Program-made: the position numbers and the translations under genes
Shown: positions 34,628-47,675 of the stretch, in pieces
Layout: each line of letters begins with the position of its first letter
Numbering within the stretch: the stretch's first letter is position 1
Notes under the pieces: model-generated
Databases searched by the model: none
Seen by the model: only the letters and a program-made list of their open reading frames with translations
Told to the model about the DNA's origin: nothing
Assembly (NCBI GenBank): GCA_020747065.1
Contig: JAGMVK010000011.1
Location: 186,001-250,000, forward strand
Length of the DNA stretch: 64,000 nt
DNA from: Cadophora sp. MPI-SDFR-AT-0126
Lineage: Eukaryota; Ascomycota; Leotiomycetes; Helotiales; Ploettnerulaceae
Direction: 5' to 3'

Positions 34628-36601
34628 TCATGCCATCTCCAACTTTGGACCCTTAGTTTCCATCTTGAACGTGACAAAGAGATCATGTCTCGCCCACCAG
34701 CTTCTCATCCGCTTGCCGTAGATATATACTGGAATTGCCATCAAGGATAGAGCGATCGAAGTCCCACCAAAGACAAACATGATTTCCTCGGGCCCCTTTG
34801 CAGCAACCCAATCGTTGGCGAAAGACGAAAGGCCGTAGAACATGAAATTCTGGTCTAGTCAGCTACCAAATCTGACGGGAAGGAGAAACAGGAAACACAC
34901 CTTGAACAACATATTCATGATGAATATCTCATTACTTTGGTTTCGGAACGCATCTAAACCATATGCCAAGGTTGCGAAGATGCCAATCAACACACCTACC
35001 ATCATCACACCTTGAAGGAAGGCGCAGAGGATGGCATTCGCACCGATTGCCATGGTGTAGCCGAAGAGGAACATGCCGAGACCCTGAAAATATATCAGAA
35101 CAGCTCAGGTTCTCAATGTGATAAGGGACTTACGCAGAATACACAGGCTAAGCTCATGAAGACAAGGCGGAATTCAGGCTCACTATAAGAGGTCAGTGGA
35201 CGAAAAACACTTCAAAGGTCTCTCGATACTTACTAGACACCCTTATTTCTCTTACCCATATACTTAATAATAGGGTCGCTTGCCGCTCCAACAAAGATCG
35301 ATCCAATCATTCCACCAACAAAAGGTCCAGCACCAAGGTATCCAATTTCAGCGGGACCGAAATTCCACGGAGGCCCAGAAAATACACCTGCCAAGATGAT
35401 TGCAGATCCAACATACCAGCTGTTCAAAAGCCCAGAAGTAATGATAGCGTAGCATGCCGCTGGATTCAATAGCGTGATGAACGGCCCAGCGAGATACTTC
35501 AACATATTGTCTTCGGAATACTTCCCCGTGTATATAGCCAATTCCTGAACAAAAGTCTTCTTCTTTGGAATATTAGCGGGCTCGACACCTGCTACCACTT
35601 CGTGATGCTCTTTTTCGTACTTTGCGAGTTCGCCGAGGTTCTCATCCATGGCTGTGTCGGTCTCGTAGCGTGTGTCGCGGAGGTAAGCTGTCTCGGGGCA
35701 GAAGAGGAACATCAGGACGAATTGGACGACGAGGAATATTTGGAACATGTGGAAGAGCCAGAGCCAGCCAAGATCGGCGAATACGACTCCACAAATGATG
35801 GAGGCGAGGGATGAGGCAGCATTCAGAATGAAGTTGATGAATCCGATGCGAAGACCACGCTGATGGACGAAATACATGTCACCAACGGATGCAACGATAA
35901 GAGACTCAAAAGCAGACGTCGAGAAACCTTGGATCTGAAAACAAGGTCATTAGTTTAGTTTTTTTTTTTTCCGGAGGAGGAATTCACGACCAACTTACAA
36001 TGCGTGCCGCGAGAAGGTACTTGTAGCTAATTTTCGCCTCGCCGATGGCAGTTCCGATGATGCAGAAGAGCGTCGAAGCAAGGTACGCAGGTCGCTTTCC
36101 ATATTTTCTGCTCACAGCGCAGATTATGGGGCCAGATGCACCGGCAGCAAGGAGATTGTAACCAGAGACGAGGACGACAGTTGTGAGAGGCTTGTTAACT
36201 TGTTGCGAGATTACGAAATACGAGGCATTGAGAAATGGTCCCTGAAATTCGTGAGCATCTGCACATCTATGATTAATTGCAGGTTGGTAGGTATACATTT
36301 GTTCCAGCATTGAGCATAGCTCCAAGACAAAGAATCGCAATGATCATTTCTTTCTTCCACAGTGGCCAATTCAAGGGATCATTTGGATCATCACTGGGTT
36401 GTGGTGAGAGCACAATGTGTGAATTTCTGCCAGTGCCATGCTTCAGAGTCGAGGTGATATTCTCGACGTCAGCTGCATGATCATTGAGCAACACCGTCCC
36501 AGGGACGTGTGTGAGTTTCTTATCTGGTTCAGATTAGCATGCAGCCTTCACGCTGAAGGTACGAAATGTAAGGTCATACCTTCGAGAACTCCGAGTCCCA
36601 T
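34628..36601 (-). CDS. MFS transporter (DHA1/HOL1-like)
   Basis: Model: complement(join(34628..34849,34901..35083,35134..35182,35234..35934,35999..36241,36297..36523,36580..36601)), 548 aa, six introns. A 22-nt first exon encodes MGLGVLE. About twelve hydrophobic segments follow a soluble N-terminus ending DDPNDPLNWPLWKKE, a hallmark of fungal drug:H+ antiporter-type MFS proteins. The A-type loop VSRKYGKRP lies between TM2 and TM3, and there is a long central loop of about 70 residues. It is a plasma-membrane or vacuolar proton-coupled carrier of unknown substrate. It lacks the sequence pattern of MirB-type siderophore transporters as far as I can tell. Confidence 0.9.
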
Positions 36602-37730
36602 CTTGACCTGATATGGGAACTCAATTCGAGTATTATGACGATGAATTAGTCTGATGAGAAAGATAGAGCGAAGGACACAATTCTGTCGTGAAGATATGAC
36701 AGCTGCGGGAGATCTACAGGTTCATATAGGGCAGGGAATGAGAAACCGGAGAGCATAAGTACTAGACGACAACTCACTCCCCGAAGCTTGTGCGTCGCAA
36801 CCCCCAAAGCTACCCCGCCAATCCTGGGGCAGCCTGCGCTACGGATCACCAACAGTCCAGTCCGCTGCACCATTGAAACTTTGGTAGCGACGCGGTTGGC
36901 ATGATCGCCAATCACTGTTGATGCTTTGGAGTATGGGGTCCGCTAACTTCCCCGCACCCGCATTCGTGTGTGCAGACGAGACGAGCCCAGAGTCCTGAGA
37001 GCTTTCGGCAGATAGTGAGGATTTTGTTAAGGCGTACAGGCAATTACTTGCCGATGCATCTATTTATACAGTGATGGGATATTTCCGTACAGATAGCTTT
37101 AGGGGGAGATGGATGGTAATTGTCCATTCCCTCAAAATTGCCAATCGATAAGAGACAGCTAGCTGGAAATGATAGCAAATCACCGTGACATGGAGAGGAA
37201 AGAAGATACCATGATTCCTGAGATAGTGCCAGATCAACGTGGTCGGCCAGTTTTACCGACGCGCACTGACTAGATCAACCAGCTTCTTGGGATCGTTAGA
37301 AGATCCAAATTAAAAAGCATTGACATCGTGGTCCCGTTTCCCCAAATCTTCGGGGAGGAATTGTATCGATCAGATTGGTATTTGGGCTTGGGGGTTTTCC
37401 CTTCGAAGTATCGGCAGATCCTTGAACAGTATCAACAACAGTCAGATTCAGCTCGGGGAGGAAGGTCAGGGGACACGGCAGACAGCGCCACGAACGCACC
37501 AAGACATTGAGGCTTGCAATATACCAGAAGTCATTCTCAAGGCAGAGGTACAACGATCGGCTATTAATTATAATTGTTTGGAAAACGGAGATTTGAGTTA
37601 TGGGGAAATTGGATGCGTCTCGAACTGAGCTTTGTCCCAACGTCACCAGGCAAGTTTAATGATCACTGACTCTGCATTCAATCTCGAGTTCAAGATTCAA
37701 ACCGTAACTCCATTTTGGCCCAATGCTATA
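36602..37730. other. Intergenic region
   Basis: The 5' fl of the MFS gene and the 3' flank of the FAS1 gene. No coding or RNA feature is recognised. Confidence 0.55.
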
Positions 37731-39240
37731 TCAGAAAAACGAATCCTCAGCACCCCGTCCCCTCTGCACCGTTCTTCCCGGACTTCTGGGTGGAATCTCT
37801 GGTCCATCAGGCCACGTGCCGCCAGCATTACTCGACTGTCTCGACACCCGATCGCTTGGAGCGACCTTGTACTCCGTTGCAAATCCATCATCCTTCTTAT
37901 GAATGGTTCCTCCCTGCACGTAAAAGCTCTCCATCGCGCTTGGCGCGCTGTCTCTGTTCGGTGTCATGAAAGCGCTCCTAGTCTTCTGCTTGCGTCTGCG
38001 AATCAAACAGCCTGCAATGACAGCTAGGACTATCAATCCACCGACACCAGCGCCGACGCCGATGCCAATCTTGGTGCTAGAAGAGAGGCCAGAACTTGTA
38101 TCTTGGGAGGAGACTGGAACTTCGGAGTTACTGGGGGCGGAAGACGATTCTGAGATCTTGTTCTCGCTCGTTGCCGAGGGTACACTCGAGCTCGATGTTG
38201 AACTTGGGCTGGCTTTTGGGGGTGGAGAGCTATTGAAGCGATCGAGGAGGCTAGGTTGATCAGCTTTCTTTCTCGTAGAATGTTTGATGTACTCACTCAT
38301 CGATTACATGTATGACCCCATTCGCAACGATGTAATCCGAAGCGATGACCTTCGCAGAGTTGATATACGTGTTCCCATCCTGTATCGTAATCGTCAAATT
38401 GGAGCCCTCTTGTGTCTTCAATTTCATGCCATCGTTGAGCTTGCTGCTGTAGCCGACAAAGCCAGGAACAACATGATACTGAAAGACTGCTTTCGTCTCC
38501 TCTGCAGTTGAATTCGCAGACTGTACAGTCGCTTTCTCCATCGCATTGGCCGAGTTCGGTATGAAGTAAGTAACATCTGGAAGGTTCAAGATGCCGTCCA
38601 CATATTCAGAATTGGCAGCATTCAGATACCCCGCAGTATTGAGTATCGAGACAAAGTACTGCATCTTCGCCGCCGATACCTGCAAAACAGCTTGGATGGG
38701 AATGGAAAGGAACTTGTCGATGACATGGACGATGCCACCGGTGCAGATGAGTTCCTGTTAGATATGAGTCGAGAGATTCCGCACCGAGCACTCATTCATA
38801 CTTACATCTCCAGCACTTGCAGATACTTTGTTTCCTGACACCACTTCAGGATTCCCAATATCGTCGGTAACCAGCTCCACAGTCTGCCCACCTGTCACAT
38901 TGGCATATTTTGGATCCGCCAAATTCGTTGAGGCGAATTGCGAATTGTTTGTGAAGGAGAGCGTCGGATAGCCACCCTTGAGCATTCCATACTGGACACT
39001 TGCCAAGAGTAAGTCCTCGTTCAATGTAGCATTTCCCTTACTCTGTATCAATTCCGAGATCGCATCGTTGTTTGGAGCGAGGAACGTAAAGTTGTTGCTG
39101 TTGGCAAGGAAAGCCGTGGCATTTGCAGATCCATTGATGTAGCTGTATAACGTGCTCAGTTCTGGAGTCGTTTTAATCAGCTCGAGCAAAGTTATAGCAA
39201 AGCTGCTGGGAACCAGCACTGCAAGCCATATAAACTTCAT
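37731..39240 (-). CDS. Fasciclin (FAS1) domain membrane protein
   Basis: Model: complement(join(37731..38250,38297..38754,38806..39240)), 470 aa. Signal peptide MKFIWLAVLVPSSFA. Two FAS1-like repeats follow: FTFLAPNNDAI with a GGIVHVID end, then VTYFIPNSANAM with ANGVIHVID. Next come a Ser/Pro/Thr-rich stalk (~50 residues), a single transmembrane helix beginning KIGIGVGAGVGG, a basic stop-transfer RRRKQK and a ~75-residue cytosolic tail. N-glycosylation sequons are frequent. It is probably a cell-surface adhesion or wall-associated protein. Unlike many fungal FAS1 proteins it has a TM helix and cytosolic tail instead of a GPI signal. Confidence 0.9.
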
Positions 39241-40693
39241 CTCGTCCAAGATGAAAGGACTGAAAACATGTTTCACTTGCGTGGAGGTTTCGACGAATTC
39301 ATATACCGTAGGAGGGGTAATAATTGCCACCTCAACATGGGTTTACGGTCCGCACAAAGACATTCGTTGCAGCAACGATATGGTTGGGGGTCATCATCAA
39401 CTATTGGTGCGATTACTGCCACAAGTTCAAATGCAGACAAGATATACATTTCGACAGGGTCAGGTATCCGGGGTATCATCTCCAACTAATCCAGATGGGG
39501 GAGGTCGACCGGAAGAACTTATTTACAGCGGGTAGAAGCGAGCGGACCGCTGTCCCTCTATCGGCTGAAGGCTGAAACTTCCTTCGGAGCTGAGCTTCCT
39601 CTTCCTCACTACCGCATCCCCCAACCTATCGCGGCCAGAGTTCATGATTGTCGACCCCGCATGACAGCTGCTTCTTCTAGAAGCTGAGTTGAAGTGGCTG
39701 CATTGAGATATGTCCGTCTCTCCAATTGCCAGAGGCTAAGTGTCCTACTTGGCAATATGGTGGCTGCAGGACGGATTCAGCTCTCACAGTGCCGTTTCTT
39801 TGAGGGGAATGTATGTACCACCTGCATCTCTTATAGGTTGTTTATCCCACTATGACTTTCTTTCTTCAAACTCGTGGCCACCATCATGATAGTCTAAAGG
39901 AAACTCTATGAAAAGGTTCCGGATTCGTCACATGTCGAAGACCTTCGATAATGGCAGCCAAATATCGAGCACTGGATCTCAACTGGCTTGGACATCGATC
40001 TGCTATCATACTTACGGTTGACGACACCGTCTATGCCGAAGTTCTGGGAATGATTGTCCAACTTCCAATTACACGACGAAAAATTAATTACTTGCAAGTG
40101 CACCTACTTGGAAATGTTGCTTCGAATAGGTTGGGACTGGAATCCTCGGTAAAGGCAGCTTTGGCTTGTGAGAGTACCCAAGGCGACGATCCCCAACCCC
40201 ACCTATCTCACAGGCCAAGGTCAAACAGGCACAATTCCATTCACGTCTCGATCAAATGAATGAGCGAACAACACTTGATTGGGGGAGAACTCGGCTTTTG
40301 CTTTTCCAAAATGAAGGCTATGCATCTCGTTGGACAACATGGAGGGAATTGGTTCGGACAGATCTGAAAAATGTCTTTTTGGATTTTCGTGAGCATTAAG
40401 TTACCCTGGTGGTGCTGGGAACCCACTGCTTTCCGAAATTTTGAGAATGCGAAAGACAAAGCAGAGCCCCCAAGGGAACTGGATGCGTGGGCGATCTTTC
40501 GGTGTTTGGCGCTTAGTTTACTGGCCATGGACAAGCTAGCTGAGTACCTCCCTACGGCAAGTTGCTGAAATGCTGGACTCGAACAGTTGCGGAAGTTAAT
40601 AACTGTCAATCCACTGGATATTCTCTATTCAGATGCTCTGCCATGCGACGTTTCTCTCAAGCTCTCAAATACATATGGTGCATTCCAAACAGT
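39241..40693. other. Intergenic region
   Basis: No gene is supported in 1.45 kb. A GCGG-a-CCGC palindrome lies near 39550 in the upstream region of the FAS1 gene. Confidence 0.5.
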
Positions 40694-42463
40694 CTAAAAG
40701 TCTTCCTCCTCCTCGAACAATGAATAAGCCTCCACCTCCGCAACCATCGTCCTGCACGGAATCGTAACTGCGATCGGAAATCCGCCATAATCCGGCTCTT
40801 CATTCGGCATAATCAAAAACTCACCGCTCCTAGTCTCATCACCATTCAGCACCCTCCCCGTTTTCAACACCTTCCCACCCTTCCCATCATCCACAACCTC
40901 CTTCTCCTCCGAGTACAAGATCCCCGTGAAGGTAGTCTTTGGATCCGGACTGGAGAACACGACTTGGAATCCCCATCCAATAAGCAAGAATTTGCCATCG
41001 CCTTGGTGAATCACCATTCCCGCTCCCGGACCTGGTTTGCCGAAGACAAAGGAGCGCTCCACCGTGAGGGTGAAAGAGCCGAAGTTGCGTTGCCACTTTG
41101 GTTCGACAGCGGTGTCTTCTTTCTCATCGAAGAAGAACCCCATGACGTCTTCGGGGCGGGTGGCTTGTGTTTCGAGAATAAACGAGCTCATGGAGTTGAG
41201 CAGGCCGTAGTGTTTAGTGATGGGCGAGTCTTTAGCTGGGAGAGAATCGATGCCGAATGGACTTGCTCCAATCGCAGCATATGTTCCGTATGCGAGCCAA
41301 ATTCGACGAGCTCCTCGTTCATCGCGGCGTTGTTCAGGTATGAAGAGTGGTTGACCGGCATGGGTGTATTGTTTGCAGACTTCTTCGTAATCGTGGAAAT
41401 ACAGATCTGGAGCGAGGAAGTCGAGAGATGGGGTGTTGACTTTCCAGATATCGAATGTGTGGGGTACGGGACCTCCGGACGGGTAGGCTCCTGCTGATGA
41501 GCCACCGCCGACGATGGGAGGGAGACCTTGCAAATCTAGGACTGTGGGATCGTCGAAGTTGAGCCAGACGTTGGTGTATAGAGGGATGGGGTATGCGGCT
41601 TTTCCGGCTTTCGCTACATGGTTAACGTATCTCGAGATGTAGTATGCCATAAATGCTTCGTCTGCATCGGGACCAACGGGGAAAGATTCTTTCCACGTCG
41701 ACTTTCCCGCAACGAGAGACGAGAAATGAGGGTGCCGTTTCGAGAAACATGGATGCAGATCTTCTGTTTGGATTGATTGTAATCGAGTGATGAGGTGTGC
41801 TGGAACAGGCTCCTTGAACAGCTTGTTGGCGATGTTTGATCGGTCCCGGGAATCACCTAGAAGCCCTGTCTCGTTCTCAACTTGGACCATCAGAACTGTG
41901 CTGTGTTTGCTGTCAAATTCCTTCAAATGTGTCATCAGCGCCGAGAAGGCTTTGGCGTCGGCTGTCCATGCCGCCTCACAGAACGGCGAAAGCAGCTCTT
42001 CTGTTCTGATTACCGCGCCTGCTTCAGAAACATGCACTCGTGGGAATCTTTTCACATCTTTCTTCACCCACCGAGGCACATATGTGCTCAAGGCATTCTT
42101 GAAAGAGCCGAACCAGAGTAGCACAAGATGCATGTCGTATTCTCTTGCTCCGAGGATGACCTTATCGAGCTCAGAGAAGTCAAATCGGCCTTCGACTGGC
42201 TCGATCATTTCCCAAGTGACAGAACCAAGAAGTGTGTTGATGTTGGCGTCTTTCATATTCTGCCATACTGTCGACATGAAATTCGCCGAGCTCAGTGACG
42301 AGTTGTGAAGCTCTCCAGCGAGCATGAGAAAGGGGTTGCCATTTACGATGAGCTGGCTCGAGTTCTTCGTTTTCCGGAGGTGAGGTATGGACGGCTCTGT
42401 CATGATTGGTATTTCGTGTGAGTTGTTGGACGCAGAGAGACGGGATTCTGCGTTGACGCCCAT
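40694..42463 (-). CDS. GH42/GH35-like beta-galactosidase with DUF5597 domain
   Basis: Single exon, 589 aa. The N-terminal (beta/alpha)8 part has LIVNGNPFLMLAGELHNSS and VTWEMIEPVEGRFDF. The acid/base motif is QVENETG (E196 or E198), followed by YTNVWLNFDDP and DLYFHDYEE. The C-terminal ~170 residues match the DUF5597 beta-sandwich. It hydrolyses beta-galactosides or related glycosides by a retaining mechanism. No signal peptide is seen, so it is presumably intracellular, acting on sugar delivered by the symporter at 45.6 kb. It lies downstream of, and in line with, the Zn2Cys6 gene. Confidence 0.9.
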   Translation of the reverse strand: MGVNAESRLSASNNSHEIPIMTEPSIPHLRKTKNSSQLIVNGNPFLMLAGELHNSSLSSANFMSTVWQNMKDANINTLLGSVTWEMIEPVEGRFDFSELDKVILGAREYDMHLVLLWFGSFKNALSTYVPRWVKKDVKRFPRVHVSEAGAVIRTEELLSPFCEAAWTADAKAFSALMTHLKEFDSKHSTVLMVQVENETGLLGDSRDRSNIANKLFKEPVPAHLITRLQSIQTEDLHPCFSKRHPHFSSLVAGKSTWKESFPVGPDADEAFMAYYISRYVNHVAKAGKAAYPIPLYTNVWLNFDDPTVLDLQGLPPIVGGGSSAGAYPSGGPVPHTFDIWKVNTPSLDFLAPDLYFHDYEEVCKQYTHAGQPLFIPEQRRDERGARRIWLAYGTYAAIGASPFGIDSLPAKDSPITKHYGLLNSMSSFILETQATRPEDVMGFFFDEKEDTAVEPKWQRNFGSFTLTVERSFVFGKPGPGAGMVIHQGDGKFLLIGWGFQVVFSSPDPKTTFTGILYSEEKEVVDDGKGGKVLKTGRVLNGDETRSGEFLIMPNEEPDYGGFPIAVTIPCRTMVAEVEAYSLFEEEEDF

Positions 42464-42978
42464 TTCGACAGAGCTTGATGATTAACTGTGTTTGGGAAGG
42501 AGAGCGTGAAGGGTATGGAGGTGGAGATTGAAGAGGCAGAGAACAGAAGAATACTCCCTTTAAAGAATTGCAAAAAGCAAACTTACATAAACAAACCACT
42601 TCATCGTGGAATGCCGGATATCAATTGCCTGGAAACGCTTCCGCCAACACCGGGATGTTGACATGAAGCACAAAATCTCGCTGTTTCGCATGTTGTTCGG
42701 AAGTAAGCCCACAGGGGTTGAGAAAAATGGGGGTGTGGAGCTGTCAATACATGCCCTGGTGGCACCAGTATTCCCCAGTAGTGGGGGCCACTGTACGCGG
42801 GGAAAGCCTGGGGAGTGGGTTGCCTCCCACGAAAACCGCATAATTCTCGGATAGATGGGAAGTGGCTGGACATCTTTCCCCGCAAATACGAAGAGCCTTT
42901 GATCCACTATCCATCACCATGCACTGCTTCTTCTGCTTGCAGTAAATGGTCAAATCCATGTCGGTAGAACATTATTGT
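42464..42978. other. Intergenic region (glycosidase promoter)
   Basis: Contains CCCCAG-like elements and CCCCGC/GCGGGG-type stretches (about 42760-42890) that could be carbon-repressor (CreA, SYGGRG) sites. Not individually proven. Confidence 0.4.
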
Positions 42979-44816
42979 TTACATTCCTAATGCAGTAGAA
43001 GCTATGAATGAGCGCCTTTGGTACCCATCATCCCAGGGTCTAAAGTCAAGCCGTTCCAATTTTTCAAGTAACCTTCTCAGATCCATACTTGCTTCTTGAG
43101 CACCAAACGCTCCACTGCCATCTGTATCGCCATTGTTGAGTTGGCTGTTACCAACTCTCATCTCGTCCAACAAAGCACTGCCGATGTCCCGGACTTTGGG
43201 TACTAAGCCTGTCCAGATGTTAGAGAAGATGATTACAGGCCTCAATAGGCATGTTTGCGGATATAGATAATCTGTACTTACTGTGTCCATTGGCCTCCAA
43301 AGTTTCTTCACTCATGTGGTACAGAATCTCAAGCAGATCCTTGACAATCTCAGCTCGCTGCTTCCGGATTTCGTCTTTATGGAGGTTGAAGCCCTGAGCC
43401 ACATTTCTTCCATCAAGAGCTGGACTGGTTGGGAGTGACTTTGAGAGTGTGTACATTTGTTCCAGCAGAGATGACCGAATGTGCAGTTGAGTTATGTAAA
43501 GGTTTGCTGTTTGTACATCTGTTCCGAAATTACTTCCTGGTGGTCTTGACAGTCCTCCTCGCCACCTCAGCTCTGGTGGGAGAGTATCAAGTGCTCTCTG
43601 TATGTATGCCATGTGTTGCTGTATATGCGGAACTGAAAGTGGGGAAATTTGTTGACTGCAATGCCAGAGATAGAAGAGATGTGTGAGGTAGTTCAGGCCA
43701 GGCACGTATGTCACTGTGTCGCCATGCCAGATATTTGAGGGGTCGATATTCGTGGGATCTAGTTCCGTGTCGTTCAAATCCAAAGGCTTGATGGACTGGA
43801 TGTTGTCTTGAGCAGAGATCAATCCGATGCAGGGTCGACCATATATTGACCAGGTACTGCGTCGTCAGCAATGAAGGAAATGGAAGATGAAGGGGACAAA
43901 CCAAAGTCCACAGAGAACGAGGCAGTGTAATCGTTTAGCAAGCTCTGCTTCGATTCTTGACATGTTTGGCAATTCGTAGCTCACCAAATACTTAATTCCC
44001 GTCGTGACTTCACCAAGCAGTCGAAATGAAATAAGGCTCTCCTCCGCCACGAATGAGGTGCTTAGATGGTATTTTGCCTGACACCATTGGAGAGATATGC
44101 TTCTGTAATCGTCTAAAAGTCGGTGATACTGGATTACTTCAAAGCATCGCTTCACTGTGACATCTGGGTAGTCAACAACTGCTTTTCGAGGCAGGCTCGA
44201 CACTGTAGCACAGCAAAGAGAGATGACCACGGCCAGGAACTCGGGATCATTGTCCAGATCTCCATTTTCGAATCTCTCGAGAAAATTAGCTCGGTGGTGG
44301 ATTGGACACACGGAATGGATGAGATTGAACCAGTCGTCTACAATTCGTCGTATGGTTTCACGGGGGGCGATTTGGTCCAAGGTTGGTATTGGAAGCAGAT
44401 ATGTTGAAGCCGAGCTCGGTGTGATCGCTGCTGTTGATGTAGACGTAGGAGAGGTAGAAGGGAGGTCGACGATCTCCGTTTCGGTAAGGCCTATCACATA
44501 TCTGCATAACTCATCAACGACAGCAACCTCGCAAGATGATCGAGAATTCTGTACCGATTTGGTGGGCCTCTCTTCTTCCTAGGTCTATTCCGAGTACACG
44601 GAATTGTGAGCTCAGTGCATGCTTGACATTTTCCATCTCCTTCATACAGACACTACTCAGCACAAGTCAGGGCCTTTGATCATCTCGATTGATGTCAACA
44701 ATAGACTCTAATCTCTAATAATCACGCACCTTGACTTTTCGTGCACGACAGGCATCACAGGCGTTCCGCGAACGGCGCTGTATTTGCCGGGGTTGTGTCT
44801 CTCGAGGTGGGTCCAT
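42979..44816 (-). CDS. Zn2Cys6 fungal-specific transcription factor
   Basis: Model: complement(join(42979..43208,43282..43856,43902..44501,44555..44652,44730..44816)), 529 aa, four introns. The zinc cluster spans exons 1-2: Cys at 20, 23, 30, 38, 41 and 48 (CDACRARKVKC, then CQACTELTIPC), followed by the basic RNRPRKKRGPPNR. The middle domain has VDDWFNLIHSVCPIHHRANF, WCQAKYHLSTSF and WSIYGRPCIGLISA, typical of the Fungal_trans domain. It is a nuclear regulator binding CGG half-sites. It is divergent from the sugar symporter (824-bp gap) and upstream of the glycosidase, so it is the likely local regulator of sugar use. Confidence 0.92.
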
Positions 44817-45640
44817 ACTTGCATCCGGAGAAGGTGCAAGAACAGGGAGGTCGGGCTAGACCATGAGGATATATTTCGGATGGAAATGGCAGATGCCCTG
44901 TCTCGAATGCCGGAACGATATCTACTGATAAGTCGGATCAATTGTTTGAGGAAGCTTTGCACATGAACTGGTTTCCCAATATCAGAGCTGGAAAGGAAGA
45001 TCCTCGGAAAAGATGTGGTGACAGCAAAACAAATGGTGGGGATTTCCTAGGCACCCCGCTTCGACTCGAGTCATGCCGGCGTGTTCTGAACTAGGTTAGC
45101 CTCGGTCTTCCTCCACGACTTAATTTGGCCGTCGCGTTGGTTAGCCTGCAAAAGGAGCAAATGATATTGAGAAGATTCATCCGCATAGCTGGAAGCGCAT
45201 ATTTCTCGGATCTACGTTTGAACGCCCCTTGGATCATGATCTGGGGAAAACTGAACAACTCTCCTGGTATTCGTGCGCATACCACGCGGTATCCGCACTC
45301 CACCTCCGCACGTATCCCACACTTTATCATATCCCCGCGAAGTCAAACTTCATGTGGAGAAGTCGACCCAGAGCACTGACTCTCCGCGTGCTCCTCGATC
45401 GCATTGGGCGGGGTGCCCTCGCTAAGTTGCAAAATCTTCGGATGGACTAGTCGACCTTCACGACTGTGTTCCATTGTGGCTTCTAGTTTTTGGGATGATG
45501 AAGAGATATCGACTCCAGAAACATTTCGATGAAGTTGTATAAGTATCGTGGGGAATCCTCAGGAACAGATCAAGCAGCGATCGGCAAAAGACATTCTGTG
45601 TGCTCTCATTCAACTCAACCATTCGACTGACCATCTCAAA
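44817..45640. promoter_or_regulatory. Divergent promoter between Zn2Cys6 gene and sugar symporter
   Basis: An 824-bp non-coding gap between two divergent starts. No convincing paired CGG site stands out by eye. Coregulation is inferred from layout only. Confidence 0.4.
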
Positions 45641-47365
45641 ATGTCCTCAAAGGAGATGACTGCAACTCACGATGAGTCTTCAGACCAGGCTAGGGAGTTG
45701 GTTGTGAAGCCTGATATTCCCTGGTACCAACAGACTGAGCTTCGGAAATTGTATGTCCTGATGCCATTCCTCTTCCTTGGGTCGACCACACTTGGATACG
45801 ATGGCAGCGTCTTGAACGGGTTGCAAACCATGAATACATGGCAGGAGTGTAAGAAACCAACGCCCGAAAGTCCGAACATCAACTAACAAGCAAGTTTTCA
45901 ATCATCCAGTTGGGTCGAGACTAGGCATTTTCGGTGCAATGCCAGGATTTGGAGGTCTTGCCTGCCTTCCGTTCGTGCCTTATATCGCAGATGGATTTGG
46001 CAGAAGACATGGAACTGCCATCGGATGTCTCTTCATTCTCATGGGAGCACTGTTGCAATCCTTCCCTCCGGCTTCTAATGCCCAACCGATGTATTTAGCG
46101 GGACGGTTCTTCATTGGGTTCGGATCCAACATCGCGAACGCAACTTGCCCGCTTCTCATCACCGAAGTTGCACATCCAAGACATCGAGGGAAAATAACAA
46201 CGATCTACAACACTCTTTGGTACCTTGTAAGTGATACTGGAGAGAGATCTTCAGGGGCTACAGGCTGACACTGTGCTGCAGGGAGCTATCATCGCTGCAT
46301 GGTGCACATACGGCACTCTAACGAACCTCTCTGGCGACTTGCAATGGCGCCTCCCCACAGGACTTCAATGTCTCATGCCGGGGATCCAGCTTCTTGCCTT
46401 GTATACCGTCCCCGAGTCACCCCGTTGGTTGATCAGCAAGGGCAGAGATGACGATGCCCTGAAGATTCTCACGAAGTATCACGGCAATAATGTGCAAGAT
46501 GACTTCGTCACATTCGAGTACAACGAGATCCGCGAGACGCTTCGCTTGGAGAGAGAGGCTGCTTCAAGTAGTGGATGGGCTGACTTGGTCCGCACACCTG
46601 GAAACAGGAAGCGTTGTATCTTGATCGTCCTCACTGCTATCTTTTCGCAATGTTCTGGCAATGGCTTGGTGTCCTACTACCTGGCATCTATTCTGAAGAC
46701 CATTGGAATCACCAAGTAAGTCATTTCCCTGCTCAGCCTCTCATTGGAGCTTGCTAATTCACATTTCCAGGTCCACCGACCAAGCAGTAATCAACGGCGG
46801 CTTGACAATCTGGTGCTTCCTCGTCTCACTCGGCTCCGCATTCTTGGTCGATCGTGTCGGTCGACGAGTACTATTCCTCTTCGCCGGCGTTGGCATGTTA
46901 ATTTCCTTCTCAGTCTGGACAGCCTGTAGCGCCGTATACGCCAAGACCGGTTCTCACGATGCCGGCTCCGCAGTCCTCGCCATGATCTTCCTCTTCTACG
47001 GAGCAGCTGGAGCCGCATGGCCAGGCCTTACTGTCTCCTACACCGTCGAGATCTTGCCGTACCAAATTCGCGCTAAGGGATTGACACTGTGCTTCACTTT
47101 CACGGCGCTCAGTGGTGTTTTCAACCAATATGTCAACCCGATTGGTCTGGAGAATTTGCAGTGGAAGTTCTACTTCTTGTACATTGCGATATTGGTATTC
47201 CAGTGCTTGGTCATCTACTTTTACTATGTGGAGACTAAGGGGCCAACTTTGGAAGAGATTGCTGTGCTATTTGATGGAGAGAATGCGAATGTCGGCGGGA
47301 ATGATGTTCATCGGGATGATAAGGTTGTGCTGGGTCTCTCGGCCGATCACAAGGAGCATGTGTGA
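45641..47365 (+). CDS. MFS sugar/H+ symporter (lactose-permease-like)
   Basis: Model: join(45641..45848,45895..46226,46282..46715,46771..47365), 522 aa, introns of 46-55 nt. Sugar-porter motifs: GYDGSVLNGLQTM and TWQEFFNHPVGSR (TM1 loop), GRRHG, RFFIGFGSN, PESPRWLISKGR, DRVGRR, and VETKGPTLEEI after TM12. The NHP-type TM1 loop and AWCTYGTLTNLSGDLQWR resemble fungal lactose/hexose permeases. It imports sugar with protons at the plasma membrane. Neighbouring glycosidase and Zn2Cys6 genes suggest a disaccharide, perhaps a beta-galactoside. Confidence 0.92.
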
Positions 47366-47675
47366 TTTGAAGAATGATTTGGCGATATCTCAATGTCACT
47401 GTTAGCTAAAGGATAGAAAATTACGAAGACCATGAAATCTGCTCCCGCATGCGATCATCACGAGGATGAGCTTCTAACAACCCAAAATTTGCAGATTTCC
47501 TATAAATGGAAGCAGTCCGGTCTGGTGAACTCAGTGAGCCAGAAGGTCGCTTGCAGTGTTCTGTACGAAGTAGATACCGAAGTAGCCCAGCTGCTTCAGG
47601 GATACGCAAGTCATCTGACTGAACAATGCTACAAACTTAAATCAAAGAGGAAGAAATCAAATGGCAGTCTAATTA

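Noticed and set aside
34628..36601. MFS gene as a siderophore-iron transporter
   Set aside because: Tempting because of sidA nearby, but the DDPNDPLNWP N-terminus and loop motifs fit the drug:H+ antiporter group, and no SREA-type site lies in its promoter.
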